64,000 bases of DNA from positions 5,101,501-5,165,500 of the forward strand of contig NC_060018.1 of the NCBI RefSeq assembly GCF_021134715.1. Direction: 5' to 3'. A model generated the notes under the pieces. The model searched no databases. It saw nothing but the letters and a program-made list of their open reading frames with translations, and was not told where the DNA came from. This stretch comes from Daphnia pulex. Lineage: Eukaryota > Arthropoda > Branchiopoda > Diplostraca > Daphniidae. How positions within the stretch are numbered: position 1 is the stretch's first letter; each line of letters opens with the position of its first letter. Below, one piece after another: positions 48,701 through 58,808 of this stretch. Made by a program: the position numbers and the translations under genes.

Positions 48701-50507
48701 AACGGCTGGAATTATCATCCACTAGACTTGATGAAACCCAAAGAAGACTCGACAGCCGCCTAGGTGTCATCAGTAAGTTTCGTGATTTTCCTTGTTTCTT
48801 AGTTCTTATTCGAATCAATGGGAAAAACACGAACAAAAGATGAAAGACAGTCGAATGTTTCTTCTCTATACATCTGCACGATGCTTTCATTTTCAGACGA
48901 GAAGCAAAATAGCAATTTGTTTAAAAGTTTCGCAGCGCATGACACCATTCAAATCGTAAAGTTTTCCAAGCGCGAAATTTTCTCCTGGCACATGAAATAA
49001 AACTCGAGACGATATCCTACGAGGTTCGCACCTCGTCGTCTGTGACAACAGTCGACAAATGAAAGGCCTGGCATTGTGCAAGCATAAAGAAACAAAAGAA
49101 ACAAGCTAGGAAAGAAAGAGCAAAGTAGTCCTGTGCAATTCGATCCTTTGCCATCCAACTCTACCGCCCTTTTGTTTTTTTCCCAATACTTTTTTTCTTT
49201 TTTGTTGGCTTCCACCCCCCGTGTTATGCGTACCCCCTTCATGTCTTTCACATAACAAGGATCGAATTGGCAGAGATCACTACTTGTTAGTCGACGTCGA
49301 GGTTCTACTTTGATAACCTCAAAGTTGGTAGACGGAAAGAGGTTGCAGATCTTGGCAGGAAGAGAAGCATTTCGGGGAGATTGAATGAGTTGTTGTTCCA
49401 ACATGAACAGTCCGCCCTCCAGAGTCGCTGTGTAAATCATCGACCCGATTCGGCCGAGATATGACAGCAACGGATAGAAACTAGACACACAAAATGAGTT
49501 GAAAGTTTCCAACTGTAAATGATTCGACTTTGACAGCAATTCAATTCCATCGAGGGCCGAGTGGGGGGATCTCTAGAGTTTCTTACTTTTACAACATTGA
49601 TGTCCTCATGACTCAAACAGCACATCACCATCTGTGTTAAATAACAGGCGAAAAGATGACGCTGCTCGAGACGCGACTCGGCCAGACGGAGCGACGAATC
49701 GAGCGTGAAATGACCCAAATCCACAGCAAAATGGACGACGTGTTTCGCAGCATCCCGGATAAGTCGTACGTATTTAGTTTTATATTTCTTTATCGCCTCG
49801 TTCAATCGACCATCACCGTTCAAACGGTCGATATCCTTTCCCATTTAATAACGAAAAAAAAAAAAAATACCATTCGCTCGTAATGGGTTCCAGCCCTGAA
49901 GCATTGATGAGAGGAATGAAACAGATCCAGGATCAGCTCAACGTGATCGAAGAGATCCTTCTGGAAAGGAGTCCGGCATCCAATCAGATCCGCGGTAAAA
50001 ATCGACACCAACATAACGGCAAAGCAAACCAAGGACCCTCTTCGGTGGAGGTAAACACACCCCGAAATTGTGCCAGTCAAGAAAATCAATAAAATTGAAA
50101 TCCTTTTCCTTTTAAATTTCACTACCCTGCAGTTACAGAAAGTTGGAAATAGCCTGTCGCAAGCTATCGCTGCAGCACACCTCGATCTCGGCCGAGCGAT
50201 CCGTGAAGCCGAGAGTAACTTGGATCACCAGCTCTCCATGCTGGCCAGCGACAATGGCGTGTTTTCGTGTGCCATCTCCAAACTCTTGGACCGTGACGCG
50301 ATTCTCTTCCATCAACGGGCCAGTCAAGTTGGATCGGCCGCCGAGGAACTGCTTTTGGCGCCACTCCAGTCTGTTGACATCGATCCGGCTGGCAACCTGA
50401 CTCTAGGACGTCAACTCTTGGAGGGCAACAGCATCCAAACGGCCGATCTTCTGACTTTTGACCAGCTGGCCAACAATTCCACCAAGTGCCTTCTCAAGTG
50501 CCCTTAA
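45011..50507 (+). CDS. Unrecognised secreted coiled-coil protein, 6 exons
   Basis: I do not recognise the family. Exons 45011-45251, 45427-45650, 48676-48772, 49648-49765, 49894-50050 and 50133-50507 join in phase to 403 aa. The start sits in a strong context (GCCATGG). Residues about 11-27 are a hydrophobic signal-peptide core (CLLVMILVLCAAG), followed by a His/Ser-rich stretch (HRHH, NHSHHQQ) and a Ser-rich linker. Residues about 130-250 look like amphipathic coiled coil, with many Leu/Ile heptads and Gln/Glu/Arg (LGELSQSNQRLE, TRLGQTERRIEREM). The C-terminal 125 residues include sequons (NLT, NNS, NST) and two closing cysteines (CLLKC). Introns 2 (3.0 kb) and 3 (0.9 kb) are long, so a missed exon is possible. 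A secreted or extracellular oligomeric role is inference. Confidence 0.75.
45651..48675 (+). other. Long intron 2 of the 45-kb gene
   Basis: 3.0 kb with the TTTC tract near its 5' end. No exon that would fit the flanking phase-0 junction was recognised; short frames look random. Confidence 0.5.
45694..45739. repeat. (TTTC)n polypyrimidine tract in intron 2 of the 45-kb gene
   Basis: About eleven TTTC units starting 43 nt after the exon 2 donor. It is a pure pyrimidine tract with mirror symmetry, able in principle to form triplex DNA. Confidence 0.9.
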
Positions 50508-52085
50508 AAGAAATCAATCCACCATGTTTCAACTTAGATATCTCTCCCCGACCCCACCCCACCCTCACATCCTTCCGCCTTTTCATATAGGCAAGAATCT
50601 ACCAACTTGTTCATCATTAGAAACTCACGTAACTACTCACACAAAAATGTCATTTCGCCCTCTCTTCCCACCGTGCAAACGATAATGTAACAAACATATT
50701 TTATAATGGAGAATTCATGTGCACTGAAATCTCAGTTCATCGATTGTATCAGCAATTCCTTTACTCTCTCTCTCTCTCTTCCTTCTTCCTCTTTCTTTTG
50801 TCATCTCTCTCTCAAGTTGCCTACAGAGAGTTCAAAAATAAACCGAATTGATTTCGTGCCTTATCACGTGGACTCGCAGACTTTCCAATAAGGCTTACAT
50901 GCCTATTCATTAGGTGTTTCTGTTATGTCGGAAAAGAAAGAAAAGAAAAGTCGTGAGACGAACGAGACATAAAATATCCCGTCTTTCAACTTCCTCGTCG
51001 TCGATGACGGGAAATTCAAATGTGATCAATCACAAACTCCCGTTTCTCCAAAGTATTTACCTTTTCTTTGGAAAAAAAAGCTCCTTCCTATACACTGAGT
51101 CCTATTTATCTTGTGTCTCGAGTTTGACTCAGTCAACCATCTTCAATGTCATTTACTCGTGTGACGACGAAAAAGCTTTGATACCCAAAAACTTTGAACC
51201 GTGAAAGAGGAGGGAATAAAAACAGGCAAAACAACCAGGAGATCAAAACAAATAGCAAATAAAAATAAAAAAATAGTATACAATAGCTTTGCTTGTTTTT
51301 TAAAAGGCGGTAGTGCTGGTGTGGTTCGTAGTAGTCACACCCATTCCATACTAGTTGGGTGAAAAAGCTCTCCGCCCAAACGAGTTCATTGATTGTTTTA
51401 TCCCTTCGTTAGCATTTAGTCTTCCTTTAATTTCTTCCCTAATATATACGGGAGAATCCACCCATAATATTCAAAACGCTTTTGTCTGTGCATAGTCTAT
51501 CTCTGACGACAGGCAATTAAAAACATTTCTTCCTTGATTTTAATTTTCAAAATGACAGGAACAACCAAACGAATGCCTTCCCCCCGAACCCAAGAAACCC
51601 AGAATCGAAATGGAATAAAAGTTACATGGCTCACGTAAAAGATACTACACAAATCATCGGATTCATTATCTCCATGCCAACTGAGAAGAGAAACACAATG
51701 ATGAGTATCAAAAGGGACCAATTACGAGAATAATATCGCTTTCTTTTCTTTTTGACTCGAAGCTTTCAGCAAAGACTTGGCGCCCGGATCTATCCGGTAC
51801 TATCTACATGCGGATGTGTTTGTGCCAAGCCAACAGAAAAAACAAAAACAAAAAAGAGCTCACACTCGCATTAATCACACGACGCGTTAGTATATATACG
51901 ATCCCTTCACTCTCTTTTTCGTCCATTAGTTGTTGTTTTTTTTTTTTCTTTTCTCGCTTTCTCTGCTGTGTGTTTGTATACTTCTCGAGATAGAGGAAAA
52001 AGCCAACAGACGATCAATAACTGTGGAGCCAAATAAAAAGACATAACAAGTACTGCACGCGGCGAATGCGACGAGAGCTTTTGAG

Positions 52086-52105
52086 AAGAGAGAGAGAGAG
52101 AGAGA
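52086..52105. repeat. (AG)n microsatellite
   Basis: About ten AG dinucleotides. Confidence 0.85.
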
Positions 52106-53995
52106 ACAACGACGTCTAAAAATTTTCGAGCTCGTAACTTTGGACAGCCAGTCATGATGGAGCACGATCGAACTAGATGGTCGCCAACTGTAAATAGAGT
52201 CGACAGTCTTTTCCTTTTTGTGTCTCTTTCGGGCTCGTTCGTGCTCAACAGATTTTATTACACAATCTTGGAAAAAAAAAGAACTTTGTACAGCGACATT
52301 GCCTAAGTTTCCACTTTCGTATGTACACATGAAACATGCGTACACGACGTATAATAACCATTCAAAACTTGCAACGGCCAATAAACTTGAGCAGCATCAT
52401 AGTACATTCTTTCCGGCCGTCACGAATCATGTACACCTTCGTAAAAAGAGATTTCCATCGCCACAAAGAAACGAAGAAGAAAAGGAAATAAAGAATGGCC
52501 GACACCTCGGCGGATAAGTGAGGATCGTGTCCGTCGCTTTTACAGGCCTACCCCCAACGATTTAATGACTTATGGCTTGTTATGCTTCTCTGTGTGTGAG
52601 CGAGACGGTCCACCAGCCTTCGTTTGGATGATTTACGATTACTGACTGACACCTACAACTTGTATATATGGTCCCTATTACTCGTTTTTCCCCTCATTCT
52701 ATTGCTACGTTAACACTGCTGCTGCTGCAAAAAAGGTAAACATGGAAACGTGTCTCGCAGCACACGCTCCATTATATTTCCGCCCTGGGTTAAGGTGACT
52801 CGACACGAATCGCCTTTTCTTTTTACATTTCATTTTTTCACGGTGTATATTTCGGGGTTGGCGAATCGTTGCGATAACAATAACGTGCTATTCATACGTC
52901 AAAGTATGGGTGAAAATTTTCGACAACAAAAAAATAAGAGAGAGCCGACAGACCGACAAAACGAGCCTTTAAAGGCCCGATCCATTATTCATGGCAAATA
53001 TTCCGACATTGTGAAAAGAAAAATGCTGTTGGTTAAAAAAACATAATAATAATGGTTTGATGGGATACTTTAGGGACGTATGAATAATAGTAAAACGTTT
53101 CCGCAAAACACACCCGAAAAGAGGATGAAGTGACGAGAAGCTAACTAAAGATCACTCGAACTAAAGACTTTCTGGCCGCTTTGGCTCGAAGATCAAGACA
53201 TATCCATGTTCACGGTCCGTTAACAAACGAATTCTGGCTGCAATCCGCTGTAAAAGCTGACATGTGAAAGCCTTAAAAACGCGTTAAAAACAAAAAGCCT
53301 GACGTGCAAAACAAAAGGGCAATCGCTGGTAGCCTATAGAACTTTATCCAACAATTAAGGCGGTTCATCCGTTTCTCGTTTATTAAGCCGACGTCCCCCG
53401 CATCGCGCACATCCATCGATCTTTCCGAGTGGGAACAGCTCGGAGCTCAAACTTGGTACCGCACAACTCTCTCCATTCCGGATGGATGCCAGCAGAACCA
53501 GGCGTCCCGTGCGCGGAGCAAAAGTGAAGGCGAGTGTGAAATATTGGCATTCCGTCCCCCTTTTGTGCTGCTGCTGCTGCTGTGTATATACGTTGGAGAC
53601 ACGCAAGGCACGCCGAAACAGACTGCACACACAAACGATCATCAAGGCGATCATCGATTTATTAAAACTGCGTTACGCTGCGTTGAGTGTCTTTTATTCT
53701 ATAAAAGTACGTACACATGATCCAAAATGGCTTGTGGGGATTTCCGAACGGATTGCGCAGAAGACGGTGTCCGCCCAATTAAGCTATTTCTTTCGAGACA
53801 TGCACATATTAGACGAAAGTAGAAAATCCTATCTTCTCTCAAAGAGCGTGATCCTCGCGGCCAGAGGGACCAGCAAAATGAAACCAAAGCGAGAAGTGAC
53901 CCATTGATCGCCTTAGACGCTGCAGCCTATTACAACAGTCTGAAATCCATTCGTCATATCGCATTAAACGAGAAGGATCTCCTTCTTAAAGACTT

Positions 53996-54050
53996 GAAAA
54001 TGAAAATGAAAAACGAAAGAAGAAAATGAAAATGAAAAACGAAAGAAAAT
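53996..54050. repeat. Short tandem duplication of an A-rich unit
   Basis: A roughly 27-nt unit containing AAAATGAAAATGAAAAACGA is repeated twice almost exactly. Confidence 0.7.
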
Positions 54051-55428
54051 GATAATCACGACTTCTTCGAAATCATCCTCCATATAAGGATGTCAGGAAA
54101 ATGGAAAAGAAAGAACGAAACCACTCAGTCACGTTCCGCAATGCGATATGTAAACAGCGCGCTGGAATTGTTAGTGGACCACAACCATCTTGCTCTCCAT
54201 ACATTTGAGCGATTTCGTTCCATCATCTCAACTTTAGCACCTCCCCCCCCCCCTAGGATGGTGAGGTCTACGATCTATACACTACGCAATATGCAGGACC
54301 GCCGATTTAGTTTTGAAATAGCAACATTGAATGATAGATAACGCGCAAAGCTCGGCGAGCGTCACAGCCCCTATTTGGTAGGGAAAAACCGCCGGAGGAA
54401 CGTGGTGAATTTCCCCTCCCGTCAAACAGGATAACAGGAAAGTTCACTTTGACGCTGATGACGCAACCTGATATCGTTGGCGAATACAAAATCCTAGCGC
54501 TGACGCTGGCTAGACGATCGCTCAATGTCTTCATTTGAAAACCTCAAATAGAAATAGGCTACCGTTTCCATTCATTGAGAAAGATGCAGTTCAAATTTCA
54601 AAGCACAGCGATTCCGTTTAATTTTAACAATTCAAATCTGGGAAAATTCATTTTCGTGTCATGACGGGTAATCAATCGTTGCGCCATCTTTTGGGATTTC
54701 TACAAGCTACCTTTCATAAAAATTTGTTTATCGCGATTTCAGACGAAATCAAAGCCGGATTGAAAATGTGAACTGGTTATTGCACAATAACCTTCAACAA
54801 TATCACGCCCTTCGGTTGCCAAGCTAAAGATTCCTGAACTCGCCCTACCTTGATCATGTACAAACAACCGGAATGCAAAAAAAGAAAAACTGGTCAGAGC
54901 GCCTAAGGTTAAAACCCATGAGCCAAGCGATGGGGGAGTTTTAAAAAAAAAACCATTTTTATGTGAAAAAGAAAAACATCAAACCAGGATATACGAACTC
55001 GTTTGAAGGCCAGAGCTAAACCAACAACATCAAAGGAGAGAAAACCAATAAATGGCTTGACCGTTTCACCAAAGAAGTGAATCTCCATCGAGCAGTCCGA
55101 GCTGAAGCCAACAGAACAAGTCGTCACATGGTAAGCAGCTGAACACGTTAACGAGCGTTCGTCATTAGCCATTACAATAACAAGTCGTTTCTACGTCATT
55201 AGACAACCCTGACCCAAAAGGTATGTTCAACAGACACAACTGTATATACAATAACCCACAACTGCCTACATGTAAAATAAATTTTCCCTTTCAAGCAGAC
55301 TAGTTTGAGTTGCTTAGTTTCGCTGCTCCCGATTTTGGATTCAGGAGCGCGACAACGCTGCAGCCAAGAGCGCTACCATTTGGTGTTACACTTCCGAGCA
55401 CAATTCTTGAGACCTCTGAATAGGAGAG

Positions 55429-57715
55429 ATGGATACGAAATTTCTCTTCATCGTCGGATTGTTTTTCATAGCCAATGGCGTCATCGCTCAAATAGCCAGT
55501 GGACAACGCCAAACCGGGTAAGAAAATCAAATTACCGTGTACAAAGTCATTGTTCCCGTTCCAAATTTCCAATTCGACCCTTTGACAAACGATTCAAGTT
55601 TTATGTAAAACGAATGGCAGAGTAAAAAAAAAATTGCGTAGATATTAAATCACGCCGTTGACAATTCAGGTTACTTTCTAAAATGTGCACGTCTTTCTTT
55701 ATGCAGGCAAGCATCCCCCTGGGCTTGGGCGTGCCGAACTGGCAGGGGTTGTGTTAAAGTGGCAAAAGATTCGCCTGTACAAGAAGGAGATAACATGGAC
55801 AACCCAACATTGGCAGGTTGTAAATTGACTTGCAATGACGAGTCAGTGCTATGGCCAAAACCCCGCGACGGAATCTATCTATCAAAAACCCTTGTGTCTT
55901 TTCTTCCGACCGACATCCGCACCAATCGAATCAACGCACCAAGTTCCGAGGTACTCCACCTCACCTCTCAATGCGAATCAATTCCATTAATGCAAATTAT
56001 TTTTACAGGTTAAGTCGTTGACGAATGAAGCGATTACAATATTCCGTGACGTCATCAACAGGAGTATTCCGGAGGCATTCCGGCGTCGTAGCCAAACAGC
56101 AAAAGATCAACAGCGGCCGCAAATTAATATTCAAGTGTCTATCACATCGGGTGAGGCAAGACTCGGGATGGAAACGAGTGAATCTTATAATTTGTACGTG
56201 TCAACAAAATTCCCAACTGCGGCTACACCAAATAGTCCGTCCAGCACTACAACCGTTACCATCACGGCTCCAACTTTTTTCGGAGCTCGTCACGCCATTG
56301 AAACTTTATCGCAAATTATGGCCTGGGACGATAGTCTGGAATCGATGATTATGTTGACGGCTGCCAACATATCCGACTCGCCAGCCTTTGTTCACCGCGG
56401 TCTTCTCATCGACACGTCGCGTAATTTTGTCGCCGTTCCAGTCATCAAGAAGATTATCGACGCCATGTCCTACGATAAACTGAACGTATTCCATTGGCAT
56501 CTGACTGATACGCATTCCTTCCCGTTCGTATCAACTCGGGAGCCAAGACTTGCGCTATACGGAGCGTATTCCCCCTCAAAAGTGTACCGCCCTGAAGATA
56601 TCAAAGAATTGGTCCACTACGCCACGGTTAGAGGAGTCAAGATCGTTCCGGAATTTGACGCACCAGCTCACGTTGGCAGCGGATGGGAGTGGGGCGAACC
56701 TGCTGGAATGGGCCAGTTAGCTCTTTGCGTCAATAAAGAACCATGGCCCACATACTGCGTTGAGCCACCTTGCGGAATCCTGAACCCAGTCAACGATAAC
56801 ATCTACTCCGTATTGAGCAACATCTACCAGGATATGAATGATTTATTCCAGAGCGATATTTTCCACATGGGCGGGGACGAGGTGAATTTCAGTTGCTGGA
56901 ACGAAACCACTGAAATTATCGATTGGTTGAGGGCTCGTGGGCGAAATGACTACAGCAAAGAGGATTTCCTATATCTCTGGACCCACTTTCAAAACCGATC
57001 GCTAGAAGAAGTAGACAAAGCTTACGGCAATAAACAACCCATCGTTTTGTGGACCAGCGGCCTGACAGAGGATGGCCATGCCGACAAATTTCTGGACAAG
57101 GAAAGATACATCATTCAAATTTGGACAACGGGAACTGACCAGAGTATCGCTCAACTTTACCGCCAAGGCTTCAAGTTAATCATGTCAAATTATGACGCAT
57201 GGTACGCAGGCAATGAACATGAATGTAAAATGACACACGATTCCAATAACGTCTAACTTTTCAACAGGTACTTTGATTGCGGATACGGGCAATGGGTTGG
57301 TGAAGGGCCCAACAATTGGTGCTCACCCTACATCGGTTGGCAAAAAGTTTACGAAAACAGCCCACGAAAACTTATCGTCAATTTCAACGAGACATTCAAT
57401 AGCCAACAAATATTAGGCGGGGAAGCCGCCATCTGGTCTGAACAAGTACGTAATATAACGAGGGCAATCATTTCAGTGGAAAGTGGATTAAAAATTGAAA
57501 TTTTGCAATAGGTTGACGGAGCGGCTATCGAAGGGAAACTATGGCCTCGTAGTTCAGCTCTGGCTGAAAGACTGTGGACAGACCCGGACACAAACTGGCG
57601 CGCTGCAGAGCACCGCATGAACCACCATCGTGAACGATTGGTTCAACGTGGAATTCAGGCAGATGCCCTTCAGCCAGAATGGTGTCATCAAAACGATGGA
57701 TTCTGTTTTCTTTAA
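55429..57715 (+). CDS. Secreted beta-N-acetylglucosaminidase (GH20), 5 exons
   Basis: Exo-acting hexosaminidase that trims terminal N-acetylglucosamine from chitooligosaccharides, acting outside the cell in cuticle turnover or digestion. Exons 55429-55517, 55707-55950, 56009-57201, 57268-57445 and 57512-57715 encode 635 aa. A signal peptide is clear (FLFIVGLFFIANGVIA). The N-terminal Cys-rich segment ending in LWPKP is typical of arthropod chitooligosaccharidolytic enzymes. The GH20 barrel shows RGLLIDTSRNF, NVFHWHLTDTHSFPF and the catalytic pair Asp401-Glu402 in HMGGDEVNF. Late markers are WYFDCGYGQWVGEG, NNWCSPYIGWQKVY, LGGEAAIWSEQVD and the terminal EWC. Sequons occur in and near the barrel. 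An AATAAA lies at 57838. Subfamily within arthropod hexosaminidases cannot be fixed by eye. Confidence 0.94.
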
Positions 57716-58808
57716 AGAGAGAAAAAATGCAGTGTTTCAATAGAAAACAGAAACCTTCTTGGCGATTGTAGTCGATTTTTTTCTCAAAATTTAATCGATT
57801 GACTCAAGCTATGTGCACTGGTTGCTGTATAGTGTTCAATAAAAAAAAATAAACAGGACAGCAGAACTAGTTTACACGATTACTATTTCTATAATCAAGG
57901 GAAAACTTGTGTGAAATTCAAAGCGAAAAAGGATGTGAACTAGAGGCCTGACCTGATCTAAGAATCTCTTTCCTAAAAAGCTGCACAACAAAATGGTTCA
58001 AAACCTCAAAAAACATGATGAATATCCACATATCATTGATCTTCCACAAAGAACCAAAATCAAGGTAAGTCACGACTCTTTTGTTCTCCCACAAAAAACC
58101 GAAATCAAGGTAGCAGCACGAATCTTTCATCCTCAAGTTTCGTTTCGAATAGCAAATTGAAAACAAAATAATAGAGACTTACATTCATCGGCGATGCTTG
58201 AAGCTGCTTGAAGTTTGAGTTCGTCGATTTTCACGTTCCATTTGTGGGTCTGCTGCTGCTCCAGTTGAAAAGCTGAAAAAATCCTGCTGCACGTGGTCCA
58301 TTCAACAGTAGCTCAAGGGCTATGGAACCGACGACCGTCTGCCTGACTAGGCATTAGTCAAATGAGTAATTTGGCGGTAGTGGCGCTGTGATCTGTTACT
58401 GATTTCGCGCGCAAATTGTTTTCACAAAAATTCTTAAAAGTGGACTAGCGGGCTTTTTAAAAACAAGACCATGAGCGAGTTAGTTTTTTTAATGGCACTA
58501 AAAGATGCACTAAATTTGTTTTACTTGCAAAATTGCACACAAATTAAATTGCAGGAAATAAAATTTCATGAGGGTAAACAGTAGCCTATATAATATCATT
58601 ATTTCGCACAAGTTTTATTTATTTTGAGGATTTTATTTGACTTTTCTAGATTTGTATTTGGTAAAATTTTTTTTTTCTTTTTACTTGAACAGAAGTTGAA
58701 AAAAAACGCACACGTTCCCATAATAATAGAACATATTAAAGTAATAATGGATACATCACAGTGAACTGAGATCATAGTTCTCAGTTTTTCTTGCTAACCG
58801 TCTTTGGT
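57716..58808. other. Gap between GH20 gene and GPAT-like gene
   Basis: Contains the GH20 poly(A) signal (AATAAA, 57838-57843), the orphan exon candidate at 58183-58272, and a direct repeat around 58035-58110 in which a roughly 27-nt unit (TGATTTTGGTTC... / TGATTTCGGTTT... on the minus strand) occurs twice. Nothing else recognised. Confidence 0.45.
58183..58272 (-). CDS. Orphan 90-nt exon candidate
   Basis: On the minus strand a TTTTTTCAG acceptor and a near-perfect GTAAGT donor bracket 90 nt that stay open in one frame, reading a Gln/Lys-rich helical segment (QLEQQQTHKWNVKIDELK). Phases at both ends match (1-1). No partner exon or family was found, so it may be a leftover of a decayed gene or chance. 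Confidence 0.2.

Larger units (their letters stand above)
50508..55428. other. 4.9-kb gap without supported gene
   Basis: Begins with the 3' UTR of the 45-kb gene (AATAAA at 50837-50842) and ends with the N-acetylglucosaminidase promoter region (TATATA near 55242-55248, about 185 bp before the ATG). Holds (AG)n at 52086-52105, a C11 run near 54245 and a tandem duplication near 54000. No coding region recognised. Confidence 0.5.

Noticed and set aside
53482..53907. 141-codon ORF
   Set aside because: Driven by a CTG run read as poly-Cys; no recognisable domain and no splice partners.
54909..55172. Minus-strand ORF upstream of the GH20 gene
   Set aside because: No homology recognised and it lies in the likely promoter of the plus-strand gene.
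57918..58166. Minus-strand 82-codon ORF with an internal repeat
   Set aside because: The apparent peptide repeat simply reflects a DNA direct repeat; no splice signals or start context support it.
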